Part shown: positions 41,010-49,511 of the stretch, piece after piece
How positions within the stretch are numbered: the stretch's first letter is position 1
How the letters are laid out: every line of letters starts with the position of its first letter
The notes under the pieces: generated by a model
The model's database searches: none
Seen by the model: only the letters and a program-made list of their open reading frames with translations
What the model was told of the DNA's origin: nothing
Translations under genes and position numbers: made by a program
Assembly: GCF_036206005.1 (NCBI RefSeq)
Contig: NZ_CP108143.1
Location: 6,973,501 to 7,037,500, forward strand
DNA: 64,000 nucleotides
Origin: Streptomyces sp. NBC_00178
GTDB taxonomy: Bacteria; Actinomycetota; Actinomycetes; Streptomycetales; Streptomycetaceae
Reading direction: 5' to 3'

Positions 41010-42074
41010 TCAGAAGTGGTCGACGTCCACGACCGCCTGAGCGAAGGCGGTGGGTGCCTCCTGCGGCAGGTTGTGGCCGATGCCGGCGAGCGTGCGGTGG
41101 GCGTACGCGCCCGTGAAGCGGTCGCGGTAGGAGGCCCCGTCACCAGGTGCGGTGAAGGGGTCCAGCTCGGCGTCGAGCGTGATGGTGGGTACGCCGATGA
41201 CGGGCCGGGTGGCCAGCCGCCGCTCGTACCTGTCGAAGCGCGACTCGCCGTCGGCCAGGCCCAGCCGCCAGCGGTAGTTGTGGATGACGACCGCGGCGTA
41301 GTCGGGGTTCTCGAACGCGGCGGCCGTGCGCTCGAACGTGGCGTCGTCGAAGTCCCAGGTGGGGGACACCGTGTCCCACACCAGCCGGCCCATGTCGTGG
41401 CGGCCCGCCTTGTCCTCCATCGCGAGACGGCCGCGCTCCGTGGCGAAGTAGTACTGGTACCACCAGGCGTGCTCCGCCTTCGGGGGCAGCGGCATCTTCT
41501 GTGCCTCGACGTTGGTGATGAGGTATCCGCTCACCGAGACCAGAGCCTTGACGCGCTCCGGCCAGAGCGCGGCGACGATGTCCGCGGTGCGGGAGCCCCA
41601 GTCGAAGCCGGCCAGGAGAGCCTTCTCGATCTTGAGGGCGTCCATGAGGGCGATCACGTCGAGGGCGACCGCGGACTGCTGCGCGTTGCGGAACGTGCGG
41701 GAGGAGAGGAAGCGGGTCGAACCGTGGCCCCGGAGGTACGGCACGATGACCCGGTACCCCTGGTCGGCCAGCAGGGGGGCGACGTCGACGAAGCTGTGGA
41801 TGTCGTACGGCCAGCCGTGGAGGCAGATGACGACGGGCCCGTGCGCGGGCCCGGCCTCGGCGTATCCCACGTCCAGCACCCCGGCCCGCACCTGCTTGAG
41901 CTTGGAGAACGAGGTGTGGGTGCCGGGTGTCAGAGCGGGCACCGTCGGCGCCCCGGCGCCACCCCGGGTGGTGGCCGTCGACGCTGCCGATACACCCTGC
42001 AATCCCGTCAGTGACACCGCGGCCGCTCCGGTGCCGAGGCCCACGACCTGGGTGAAAGTACGCCTGTTGATCAT
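41010..42074 (-). CDS. Tat/secreted alpha/beta hydrolase, epoxide-hydrolase-like
   Basis: A 354-residue alpha/beta hydrolase with an N-terminal export signal (INRRTFTQVVGLGTGAAAVS; the Arg pair suggests Tat). The oxyanion segment is CLHGWPYDIHSF, the nucleophile is Asp in LLAGFDWGSRTADIVAALWP, and the catalytic His is in LAGIGHNLPQEAP. Asp nucleophile with HGWP indicates an epoxide hydrolase or haloalkane-dehalogenase-like activity. ATG 42074 has GGAG upstream; the nine extra residues are not needed. Its promoter region contains a CGNR-type operator (42180-42200) and a second inverted repeat (42125-42140). Confidence 0.88.
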   Translation of the reverse strand: MINRRTFTQVVGLGTGAAAVSLTGLQGVSAASTATTRGGAGAPTVPALTPGTHTSFSKLKQVRAGVLDVGYAEAGPAHGPVVICLHGWPYDIHSFVDVAPLLADQGYRVIVPYLRGHGSTRFLSSRTFRNAQQSAVALDVIALMDALKIEKALLAGFDWGSRTADIVAALWPERVKALVSVSGYLITNVEAQKMPLPPKAEHAWWYQYYFATERGRLAMEDKAGRHDMGRLVWDTVSPTWDFDDATFERTAAAFENPDYAAVVIHNYRWRLGLADGESRFDRYERRLATRPVIGVPTITLDAELDPFTAPGDGASYRDRFTGAYAHRTLAGIGHNLPQEAPTAFAQAVVDVDHF

Positions 42075-42124
42075 GTGACATCTCCGTCGTGCGGTTCTCA
42101 AGTGTGTGTGCAGGCGCCGGCGAT

Positions 42125-42140
42125 GACTGACCGTTCAGTC
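42125..42140. promoter_or_regulatory. Inverted repeat GACTGA-CCGT-TCAGTC
   Basis: A perfect 6-base inverted repeat between the start of the hydrolase gene and its -35, of the kind bound by TetR proteins. It would allow a second regulator to act on this promoter. Confidence 0.5.
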
Positions 42141-42179
42141 TTCGCGGTGCGACTGGACGATGACTGTTCCACACCGAAC

Positions 42180-42200
42180 GTCACCAGTCAAACAGGTGAC
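42180..42200 (-). promoter_or_regulatory. Operator GTCACC-N9-GGTGAC, hydrolase promoter
   Basis: A perfect 6-base inverted repeat with the standard 9-base spacer. On the minus strand it contains TTGACT, with an AACAGT 17 bases on, so it overlaps the -35 of the hydrolase promoter. It is identical in the first twelve bases to the copy at 5802. Confidence 0.7.
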
Positions 42201-42264
42201 GTTGGGCGTGTCGGTGCGTCGGAAAGGGGGGCGACACACCGGTGACCGGAGGAGCGCACTGCGC

Positions 42265-42303
42265 ACTCGACATATGTGTCGGCCCTTCATATGTATGTCG
42301 AGT
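42265..42303. promoter_or_regulatory. Inverted repeat ACTCGACATA...TATGTCGAGT
   Basis: Ten-base perfect arms (42265-42274 and 42294-42303) with a 19-base spacer that itself repeats CATATG. It lies between the divergent hydrolase and MFS genes. The binding protein is unknown; no regulator is immediately adjacent. From here to 42551 no gene is recognised. Confidence 0.5.
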
Positions 42304-42551
42304 CAACCATCTGTGTGTCTTCACTTCACAGGAGGGTGGCCGAGTCGTCCGGCGGTGGGCGCCGCGCCCGCCCTCGGCACCTGCCGGGAATCCATGGCAG
42401 GTGGGCCGCGCTCGGGCGGGCGGTTCTCGCCGGGGCCGCCACCGTCCGACGTATGCCACCGGTGGGTCGCCGTCGGTGGGAGGTTCGAGGTCCCACCAGG
42501 GAGGATGCCGGTCCTGGTGCCGTCGGGTGCTGCGACCACAGACTTGTCGCC

Positions 42552-43883
42552 ATGGGAAGTGTGCGGAACAACGACCTCGTGATCCCCGGCGCCGGCTCGG
42601 GAAACGTCACCGGCCCCGCGTCGGGCGTGGCCTCCGGTCCTGTGGAGACATCGCGATCGGCCTGGATGCACGTCTCCCAGGCCGCGGCGGCACTCGCCAC
42701 GGGAATGGGAGTCGGCCGCTTCGTCTACACCCCCATCCTCCCGCTGATGCACGCGCAGGCAGGGCTGTCGGCCGGAGCGGGAGCCGACCTGGCGACCGCG
42801 AACTACGTCGGATACCTGATCGGGGCCCTGGCCGGAACCTTCGTTCCGCGACTCGGCCGCTCGTCGGCCGTCCTGCGGGGCTGCCTGCTCGCGCTGGTCG
42901 CCTCCCTGGCCGCGATGCCGCTGACCCACAGCACTGTTCTCTGGGTGCTCCTGCGCTTCGGCGCGGGAGCCTTCAGTGCGATGATCTTCGTGATCGCCGC
43001 CAGTTCCCTGCTGAGCCGCCTGCGCGACCATCCGGCCCACCTGCCGGGCTGGGCGTTCGGCGGCGTCGGGGCCGGCATCGCGCTGTCCGGCCTGCTGGTC
43101 CTGCTGCTCCGCGATGTCGGTGACTGGCGGACCGCCTGGTGGGCCTCCGCCGCGCTCGCCGCGGTGCTCACGGTTCCCGCCTGGGGCCTGCGCCCCGAAC
43201 CCGCTCCTTCGGTGCCCCGTGCCGGCTCGACGCGGGAGGAGCCCACCGGCGGGCCGCGTACGCACCGGTGGTTCACCGCGCTGTTCGCGTCCTACACCCT
43301 GGAAGGAATCGGCTACATCATCGCGGGCACCTTCCTCGTCGCGGCGATCGAGCAGAGCTCTCCCGGCTGGATCGGCAGCGGTGCGTGGGTCCTGGTCGGT
43401 CTTGCGGCCGTGCCCTCGGCGGCGTTGTGGTCGTGGCTGGGACGCCGGTGGTCCCGCCCCGATCTGCTGCTGGCCGCGCTGGTCGTGCAGGCCGTGGGCA
43501 TTGCGCTGCCCGCCCTGGTGGGCGGGGTCTCCGCGGCGCTCATCAGCGCGGTGCTGTTCGGAGCCACCTTCATCGGAGTCAGCACCCTGGCACTCGCCAC
43601 GGGAACGCACCTGCGGGTGCCGCGCGCCGTGGCCATGCTGACCGCCGGATATTCGGTCGGCCAGATCCTCGGGCCGCTGGTGGCCACGCCTCTCCTGCGC
43701 CACAGTTACCACCAGGCCCTCTTCCTGGCGGCGGTCGTCGTACTCGGGGCGGCCCTGACCGCGTTCCTTCTCCGCATCGGGTTCCCGCACAGCATGCCGC
43801 CCACCGGTCCCGCCGCTCATGCGGCGACCGCGGCCGGCCGCGGCCCGGCCTCCGCCGGGTCCGCGGGGAGGGAAGAGGAATAG
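42552..43883 (+). CDS. MFS transporter, YbfB/YjiJ type
   Basis: A 443-residue major-facilitator protein of the YbfB/YjiJ (MFS_4) group, about 12 helices. ATGMGVGRFVYTPILPLMHA is the first-helix signature; YVGYLIGALAGTFVPRLGRS and WAFGGVGAGIALSGLLVLLL follow, and the second half begins at FTALFASYTLEGIGYIIAGT. ATG 42552 lacks a good ribosome site; ATG 42666 would start closer to helix 1. The substrate is unknown. Upstream open frame is not family-like. Confidence 0.83.
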   Translation: MGSVRNNDLVIPGAGSGNVTGPASGVASGPVETSRSAWMHVSQAAAALATGMGVGRFVYTPILPLMHAQAGLSAGAGADLATANYVGYLIGALAGTFVPRLGRSSAVLRGCLLALVASLAAMPLTHSTVLWVLLRFGAGAFSAMIFVIAASSLLSRLRDHPAHLPGWAFGGVGAGIALSGLLVLLLRDVGDWRTAWWASAALAAVLTVPAWGLRPEPAPSVPRAGSTREEPTGGPRTHRWFTALFASYTLEGIGYIIAGTFLVAAIEQSSPGWIGSGAWVLVGLAAVPSAALWSWLGRRWSRPDLLLAALVVQAVGIALPALVGGVSAALISAVLFGATFIGVSTLALATGTHLRVPRAVAMLTAGYSVGQILGPLVATPLLRHSYHQALFLAAVVVLGAALTAFLLRIGFPHSMPPTGPAAHAATAAGRGPASAGSAGREEE

Positions 43884-44087
43884 TGGTTGTCGCGGCGTGA
43901 TCTCCCGCGTTCCGGAGCCGGACGGAAAGGCGGCTCGAGGTGACCGGATAATCCGGTCGTCGGCAGAGGACGGGGCGCGGCCGAGGGGCCTTCGTATTGC
44001 TCCGCCGCGATTCCCGGCATCCCATGGGCGTGCGGGAGAATGCATGCGCGTGACCTACTCCATCGCGCCGCCCTCTACACTGCGCTT

Positions 44088-44543
44088 ATGGCAGACGCGA
44101 CGACGATCGAACCCCTCAACCCGGACGAGGAGGCCTTCCTCCGGGCTCTTGGCAAAGTGATGGCCTTTTTGCCTCGAACTGTCGACGCGGACATGTTCGA
44201 CGAACATCCGATCTCCAGCACCGAGTACATGGTCCTGGTGCATCTTTCGGAGGCGCGGGACAACCAGATGCGGATGAGCGAGCTGGCCAATATGTGCGGC
44301 CTCTCGCTGAGCGGCATGACCAGGGTCGTCAAGCGGCTGGAACTGCAGTCACTGGTCATCCGGGAGAAGTGCCCGGACGACGGGAGGGCGTGGCTCGCGA
44401 GCCTCACCACCGACGGGTGGGCGCAGCTCAAGGCGGCCTGGCCGTCGAACCTGGCGAGTGTCCGGCGTCACGTCTTCTCCCGCATGGAGGGATGCAACAT
44501 CGCCGCGGCCGCTGAAGCACTGGAGCGCATAGTCGCACCGTGA
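44088..44543 (+). CDS. MarR family transcriptional regulator
   Basis: A 151-residue MarR regulator: ISSTEYMVLVHLSEARDNQM, RMSELANMCGLSLSGMTRVV, KRLELQSLVIREKCPDDGRA and WLASLTTDGWAQLKAAWPSN form the winged helix. A Cys lies in each of the HTH, wing and C-terminal parts (NMCGL, EKCPD, EGCNI), which could make it redox-responsive. TACACT six bases before ATG 44088 is a -10, so the message is probably leaderless. It precedes the glyoxalase gene but a strong terminator separates them. Confidence 0.87.
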   Translation: MADATTIEPLNPDEEAFLRALGKVMAFLPRTVDADMFDEHPISSTEYMVLVHLSEARDNQMRMSELANMCGLSLSGMTRVVKRLELQSLVIREKCPDDGRAWLASLTTDGWAQLKAAWPSNLASVRRHVFSRMEGCNIAAAAEALERIVAP

Positions 44544-44595
44544 CACCTCGGCGTACCGAGGTGTGAGGAGACGGCCGCCGGAAGGCGGACCGGTA

Positions 44596-44636
44596 CGAGG
44601 CGCCCCGCCCGACAGATCGTCGGGCGGGGCGCCTCG
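44596..44636 (+). terminator. Terminator after the MarR gene
   Basis: A perfect 18-bp stem (44596-44613 with 44619-44636) and a 5-base AGATC loop. Confidence 0.75.
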
Positions 44637-44712
44637 CGTTGTGCGAGGACTTCCGTCGCGTATCGCCTTCCTGCGTCATGCGCGGGTCGGGTGCCTCTGC
44701 CGCCGCCATCGC

Positions 44713-44772
44713 GTCACCTGTTTGACAGGTGACGACCGGAACTGTCAGACTGTCACCTGTTCAAGCGGTGAC
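44713..44772 (+). promoter_or_regulatory. Twin operators and promoter of the glyoxalase gene
   Basis: GTCACC-N9-GGTGAC at 44713-44733 (arms extend to 9 perfect bases, GTCACCTGT) and at 44752-44772, 39 bases apart. A consensus -35 TTGACA (44722-44727) is embedded in the first and CAGACT follows at 18 bases, so the transcript would start in or next to the second. The layout is the same as at 3134-3194. Confidence 0.75.
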
Positions 44773-44816
44773 GTGCCGCTCGATGTCAGTTCATCTCCGA
44801 GGGAGTGCGGACGATC

Positions 44817-45260
44817 ATGGATCTGAAGCTTGAAGTCGTGGTTCTGCCCGTTTCCGACGTCGACCGGGCCAAGGCCTTCTACGAGGAGGCCGGCTTCCGT
44901 CTCGACGTCGACTATGTCGCCGACGAGAACTACCGGGTGGTCCACCTGACGCCTCCGGGGTCCCAGGCATCCATCCTGTTCGGCACCGGCGTCACGACCG
45001 CCGCGCCGGGATCGGTGCAGGGGCTGCACCTCATCGTCTCCGACATCGAGGAGGCTCACGCCGAGCTGTCCGCACGCGGCGTCCCGATGGGCGAGATCTT
45101 CCACGACGCGGGCGGCGTCTTCCACCGGGGTACGGACGAGGCGCGCGTATCCGGCCCGCACCCCGAGCGTGCGAGCTACGGATCGTTCGTTGCGTTCACC
45201 GACCCCGACGGCAACGGCTGGGTGCTCCAGGAAGTGACGACACGGCTGCCCGGCCGCTGA
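44817..45260 (+). CDS. Glyoxalase/bleomycin-resistance/dioxygenase (VOC) protein
   Basis: A 147-residue VOC-superfamily protein with two beta-alpha-beta-beta-beta modules. The first is MDLKLEVVVLPVSDVDRAKA to FRLDVDYVADENYRVVHLTP, the second QGLHLIVSDIEEAHAELSAR to SYGSFVAFTDPDGNGWVLQE. The terminal Glu and a His in the second module fit a metal site. Members detoxify aldehydes, epoxides or antibiotics. ATG 44817 is used; GTG 44805 directly follows GAGGGA and is less suitable. Controlled by the twin operators just upstream. Confidence 0.9.
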   Translation: MDLKLEVVVLPVSDVDRAKAFYEEAGFRLDVDYVADENYRVVHLTPPGSQASILFGTGVTTAAPGSVQGLHLIVSDIEEAHAELSARGVPMGEIFHDAGGVFHRGTDEARVSGPHPERASYGSFVAFTDPDGNGWVLQEVTTRLPGR

Positions 45261-45546
45261 CCCGCCACCGCGGAGAGACGGGCGTGCCTGCTGTTGCGTG
45301 AGCTGCGGCGCGGACGCCCGCGTGCGACAGCCGACGCGCAGCCGGCCGGCCCTCCGCCACCGGTCCTGAGGGGATGTCACCCGAGGGAACAGCTGAAGGT
45401 GACGGACGGTCCACCCGCGTCCGGTCCAGGAGTGGGCCGCGACCGGTCACTTGGTCGGCGGCCCGTCCGTGCCTCGCCGGTGCCGCGTGCGTGGTCACGC
45501 GGATGCGGACGTCGGGCACGGATATGCGCCGGGGCGGCCGGGTAGC
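45261..45546. other. Short intergenic region
   Basis: No gene or clear hairpin. It carries the presumed LysR promoter, which I cannot fix. Confidence 0.35.
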
Positions 45547-46470
45547 ATGGCGCACGTGGAGTTGCGTCAATTGCGGTATTTCGTGGCCGTCGCCGAGGAG
45601 CTGAACTTCGGCCGGGCCGCCGAGCGCCTGCTGATCGCCGGCCCTTCGCTGTCGCAGCAGATCAAGGCGCTCGAACGCGACTTGGGCGTCCGGCTCTTCG
45701 ACCGGGACCGCCGCTCGGTGTCGCTGACATCTGCGGGCACGGCGCTGCTGCCGCACGTCCGCGCCCTGCTGGAACGCGCCGAGGACCTGAGGGTACGCGC
45801 CGGGCGGATGTCCGGATCCGAACCGGTCAGGCTCGGTCACGTCAGCTGGCTCCCGCCCCATCTCACCGCCCGCACCGCGGCGGTGGCGCAGCTTCACATC
45901 GACCCCTGGGTCGCCCCTTCCCACACCCAGGCGGCCCGAGTGGCCGACGGGAGCCTGGACCTCGCCGTGTGCTGGGTGCGGACCGACGACCTGGAGCAGC
46001 ACGGCCTGAGCGCCAGGCTGCTAGGCGCCGACCGACTGTACGCCGTCGCCGCGGGCGACGACCCGAGCGCCGTGCGGGCCCGGGACACCGTCGTCCTGCT
46101 CGACGACGACACCACGTCGTGGTCGTCCTGGAACACCTACGCCGAACTGCTCGCCCGTGACACCGGGGCCCGGCTGGTGCGTGTGGCGCCCGGTGGCACG
46201 AGCGGAGCGGCGTTCTTCGACCACGTCCGCGGCAGCGGCCGGCCGGTCGTCAACAATCCGAAGGGCCAGAACGGCGTCATACCGCCCGGCCTCATCCAAC
46301 GGCCCGTCGTGTCACCGGAGATCTTCTGGACCTGGTCGCTGGTCTGGCGCCGGAGCGACACCCGCCCCGAGGTCCTCGCCGTCGTCGACGCACTGTGCCA
46401 CGACGTGGGAGACCTCGGACTCGGTGACGCCGGGACATGGATACCCGACGGGGACCCGTACAAGCGATAG
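45547..46470 (+). CDS. LysR family transcriptional regulator
   Basis: A 307-residue LysR regulator. HTH: VELRQLRYFVAVAEELNFGR, AAERLLIAGPSLSQQIKALE, RDLGVRLFDRDRRSVSLTSA (residues 4-65). The effector domain follows (EPVRLGHVSWLPPHL onward). ATG 45547 or GTG 45556 could be used. LysR proteins usually control a divergent neighbour, but here the gene upstream (glyoxalase) is co-directional and the flavoprotein downstream is convergent, so the target is not evident. Confidence 0.88.
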   Translation: MAHVELRQLRYFVAVAEELNFGRAAERLLIAGPSLSQQIKALERDLGVRLFDRDRRSVSLTSAGTALLPHVRALLERAEDLRVRAGRMSGSEPVRLGHVSWLPPHLTARTAAVAQLHIDPWVAPSHTQAARVADGSLDLAVCWVRTDDLEQHGLSARLLGADRLYAVAAGDDPSAVRARDTVVLLDDDTTSWSSWNTYAELLARDTGARLVRVAPGGTSGAAFFDHVRGSGRPVVNNPKGQNGVIPPGLIQRPVVSPEIFWTWSLVWRRSDTRPEVLAVVDALCHDVGDLGLGDAGTWIPDGDPYKR

Positions 46471-46641
46471 CGATGCGCGGTCCGCCCCCGGAGACCGGGC
46501 GCCTCAGGCGACCGCTCGCTCCACAGGGCCACGCCCGTGCCCGCCGCAACGGGGGTGCTCCGTCGTGTCCGCGGCTCCGGTGACGCCCGGAGGCCGCTGA
46601 CACGTGCCGGGCCGGACGGTCGCGTCCGCCGCCATCCCGGG

Positions 46642-48102
46642 TCAGGCGTTCTTCCCGCCCCTGTCGCGGTAGGTCTCGAGGATGCGCAGCCAGACCTCGC
46701 TGATCGTCGGGAAGGCGGGGACGGCGTGCCACAGGCGGTCGATCTTCACCTCACTGGTGATCGCGACGGTCGCCGAGTACAGGAGTTCCTGGGTTCCCGG
46801 GCCGACGAAGGTCGCACCGACGACGTTGCCGTGCTCGGCGTCGATCAGCACACGGGCCATGCCGCGGTAGCCGTCGGCGTACTGCACCGCGCCGGCGATG
46901 CGGCCCATGTCGTAGTCCACGACGTCGACCCGGCGACCCGCGCTCTCCGCCTCCTTCGCCGTCAGGCCCACGCTCGTCACCTCCGGTTCGGAGAAGACGA
47001 CTTGCGGCACGGCGTCGATGTCGGCCGTCGAGGCGTGCGTCCCCCACCTGCCGTCGTCGAGCTTCTCGTCCTTGGCGCGCGCTCCGATGATGCCGCCGGC
47101 GATCCGCGCCTGGTACTTCCCCTGGTGCGTCATCAACGCCCGGTGGTTGACGTCGCCCACCGCGTACAGCCACCCCTCGGGTACGTCTGTCACCCGGTAG
47201 GAGTCGTCCACGTTCAGCCAGTCGCCTGGGGTCAGACCGACGGTCTCCAGGCCGATGTCCGCGGTGTGCGGCGAGCGGCCCGTCGCGAACAGGATCTCGT
47301 CCGCCGTCAGGGAGTCCCCGTCAGCCAGCGTGATCCGTACGGGACCTGACGGCCCGTCCTCCCGGACGACGCCGCTGACGGACGTGCCGAAGCGCACATC
47401 CACGCCGGAGGCACGAAGGGACTCCGCCACCATCTCCCCGGCGAACGGCTCCATCCGGTGCAGAAGCCCCTTGTCGCCCCGTACCAGCATGGTCACCTGG
47501 GAACCGAGCGCCTGGAACGCCGTGGCCATCTCCACGGCCACCACGCCACCCCCCACCACCGCGAGCCGGTCGGGCACGTGCCGGGCCGCGGTGGCATCAC
47601 GGTTGGTCCACGGACGAGCCTCCGCCAGGCCCGGGAGGTCCGGGAAGGCGGTGACCGTCCCGGTGGCCACGGCCACGACGTGCCGCGCGGTCAGCCGCAC
47701 CGTCTCACCGTCAGCGGTCGTCACGACCACCTGGCGCGGACCTTCCAGCCGGCCGTGACCGCGCACCAGATCCACGGACACGGAGTTCAGCCACTCGACC
47801 TGATCCTCGTCCTGCCAGTAGGCGGACATCTTGTCGCGGTGGGCGAAGACCGCGGCGACGTCCAGTGGACCCTGGACCGCGGCCCGGATTCCGGGCACCC
47901 GGCGGGCGTCGGCACGCGCCACGACCGGCCGGAGCAGTGCCTTGCTGGGTTCGCACGCCCAGAACGAGCACTCACCGCCGAGCAACTCGTTCTCGACGAT
48001 CACCGATGTGAGTCCGGCGGCACGAGTGCGGTCCGCCAGGTTCTCGCCGGCGGGCCCGGCTCCGAGAACCACCACATCGTAGACGCGAGAAGTGCTGTTC
48101 AT
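46642..48102 (-). CDS. Mercuric-reductase/lipoamide-dehydrogenase-like flavoprotein
   Basis: A 486-residue disulfide oxidoreductase. FAD motif YDVVVLGAGPAGENLADRTR; redox pair C-x4-C in GGECSFWACEPSK (the spacing is kept, though the usual GGTCLNVGCIPSK wording is not); NAD motif LAVVGGGVVAVEMATAF; second FAD motif GWLYAVGDVNHRALM. The C-terminal interface carries HAVPAFPTISEVWLR, with the catalytic His and Glu. No N-terminal metal-binding domain is present, so mercuric reductase is doubtful; a general disulfide, quinone or thiol reductase is likelier. ATG 48102 follows GGAGCTGGGGA. Confidence 0.88.
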   Translation of the reverse strand: MNSTSRVYDVVVLGAGPAGENLADRTRAAGLTSVIVENELLGGECSFWACEPSKALLRPVVARADARRVPGIRAAVQGPLDVAAVFAHRDKMSAYWQDEDQVEWLNSVSVDLVRGHGRLEGPRQVVVTTADGETVRLTARHVVAVATGTVTAFPDLPGLAEARPWTNRDATAARHVPDRLAVVGGGVVAVEMATAFQALGSQVTMLVRGDKGLLHRMEPFAGEMVAESLRASGVDVRFGTSVSGVVREDGPSGPVRITLADGDSLTADEILFATGRSPHTADIGLETVGLTPGDWLNVDDSYRVTDVPEGWLYAVGDVNHRALMTHQGKYQARIAGGIIGARAKDEKLDDGRWGTHASTADIDAVPQVVFSEPEVTSVGLTAKEAESAGRRVDVVDYDMGRIAGAVQYADGYRGMARVLIDAEHGNVVGATFVGPGTQELLYSATVAITSEVKIDRLWHAVPAFPTISEVWLRILETYRDRGGKNA

Positions 48103-48354
48103 TCCCCAGCTCCGTCCTTCGTTCGAGTCGTGGCCGCTGCGCCGCGCCCGGTGACCAGGGCTCGGCGCGAGTCGGCCGGCAGCAGGTGACGCAGCGCTAC
48201 TCCATCTTGCTCCAGTTGCGGGGACATCGCCTGGTGGGTAGCGGCAGATCCAGGAAGGGGCGCTGCGAGGTGTGCCGGGCTCCGGTGGGTACACCCGTGA
48301 TCAAACCTACGTGACCGAGAGGTGTGACCGGATACGGGGATGTCCGCACATGCC
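48103..48354. other. Intergenic region upstream of the flavoprotein gene
   Basis: No gene recognised; holds the flavoprotein promoter on the minus strand, not resolved. Confidence 0.35.
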
Positions 48355-48390
48355 TGCGAGCCGCCACCGGAGGACCGGTGGCGGCTCGCA
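48355..48390 (-). terminator. Terminator after nitronate monooxygenase
   Basis: A perfect 16-bp stem (48355-48370 with 48375-48390) with loop AGGA, starting 17 bases beyond the stop codon. Confidence 0.75.
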
Positions 48391-48406
48391 GAGTCGGTGC
48401 TGCCCG

Positions 48407-49438
48407 TCAGAGCACGGAGGCCAGCTCCTGAAGGATCCGGGCCGTCGGCTCGTCGCGGGTGTGTCGGTAACCGGTGCCGGCCCACAGATGGATCCGCTCC
48501 GGGTCCTGGGCGGCGGTCGCCGCTTTGCGCATCGGGCTCGTCAGGTGGTGCAGGGCGGGATAGCCGTGCGGCGCGACGTCGCTGTAGGTGTCGGTGAACC
48601 GGTTGCGCAGCGCCCTTGCCGGTCTGCCCGTGAAGGCCCGGGTGACGGTGGTGCCCCGGCTGTCCGGGGCGGTGAGCGCGGTCCGGTGGGGGAGGGAGGT
48701 CCCTGCTTCGTCGGCACGCAGAAGAGCGGTCCCGACCATCACCGCACCGGCTCCGGCCCGGACCGCCTCGGCGACCTGGTCCGGTGTCGCGAGCCCTCCC
48801 GCACCGATGAGGGGAAGGCCCACGCTCTGCCGCACCTCGGCCAGGAGCTGGGGGAGGGGGACGGCAGCCGGTGTGTGCTTCGGGGTGAAGGTACCGGAGT
48901 GACCTCCCGCTGCCGAGGCCTGGACGATGAGCATGTCGACACCGGCCTCGGCGGCGGCCGCCGCCTCCGCGGGTGAGGTGACCGTCTGCAGGACGAGGGT
49001 CCCGGCCGCGCGCAGCGACCTGATGACCTGGGCGTCGGGCAGGGCGAAGGTGAAGCTGACCGCCGGGACGGGCTGTGACAGCAGCAGATCGATCTTCTCG
49101 TGCCAGTGGTCGTCGTCCTCGATGATCCCGAGGCTGCCGAGGTCGAGACCGTGTGCCTGGGCCTCGGGCATGATCGCCCGGATGTATTCCTCGAAGGCCG
49201 CCGGGTCGACCGGGTGGGAGCCGGGTGCGAAGAGGTTGACGCCGAACGTGCCGCCACTGGCGCGCACCTCGTCGATCTGCCCGGTCAGCGCGGCGATGTC
49301 CTTGTAGCCGGCCGCGACGAAACCCAGACTGTCCGCACGCGCCGCGGCGACGACCAGTGCCGGCGTGCCGGGGCCACCGGCCATCGGCGCGGCGAGAACG
49401 GGGTTACTCACTCCGAGATCGGCCAGTGGCGCGTTCAT
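48407..49438 (-). CDS. Nitronate monooxygenase
   Basis: A 343-residue TIM-barrel FMN enzyme of the nitronate monooxygenase family. NPVLAAPMAGGPGTPALVVA opens the barrel; VNLFAPG, SFTFALPDAQVIRSL, LIVQASAAGGHSGTFTPKHT (with the conserved His) and PLIGAGGLATPDQVAEAVRA, GAGAVMVGTALLRADEAGTS bind FMN. It detoxifies alkyl nitronates such as propionate-3-nitronate. ATG 49438 is used. It lies 73 bases downstream of the SDR gene with a small hairpin between, so it is at least partly read from the SDR promoter and its twin TetR-type operators. Confidence 0.92.
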   Translation of the reverse strand: MNAPLADLGVSNPVLAAPMAGGPGTPALVVAAARADSLGFVAAGYKDIAALTGQIDEVRASGGTFGVNLFAPGSHPVDPAAFEEYIRAIMPEAQAHGLDLGSLGIIEDDDHWHEKIDLLLSQPVPAVSFTFALPDAQVIRSLRAAGTLVLQTVTSPAEAAAAAEAGVDMLIVQASAAGGHSGTFTPKHTPAAVPLPQLLAEVRQSVGLPLIGAGGLATPDQVAEAVRAGAGAVMVGTALLRADEAGTSLPHRTALTAPDSRGTTVTRAFTGRPARALRNRFTDTYSDVAPHGYPALHHLTSPMRKAATAAQDPERIHLWAGTGYRHTRDEPTARILQELASVL

Positions 49439-49478
49439 GTCTGTCTACTCTCCTGACGGTGGCAGAGGTGGCAGCGAA

Positions 49479-49498
49479 GGCCGCTCCTCGGAGCGGCC
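49479..49498 (-). terminator. Small hairpin between SDR and nitronate monooxygenase
   Basis: GGCCGCTC (49479-49486) pairs with GAGCGGCC (49491-49498) around CTCG. It may attenuate read-through instead of stopping it. Confidence 0.45.
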
Positions 49499-49511
49499 AC
49501 GCTCCTCGTGG

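Noticed and set aside
46642..48102. Flavoprotein considered as a mercuric reductase
   Set aside because: No other mer genes, no metal-binding N-terminal domain and a non-canonical redox segment.
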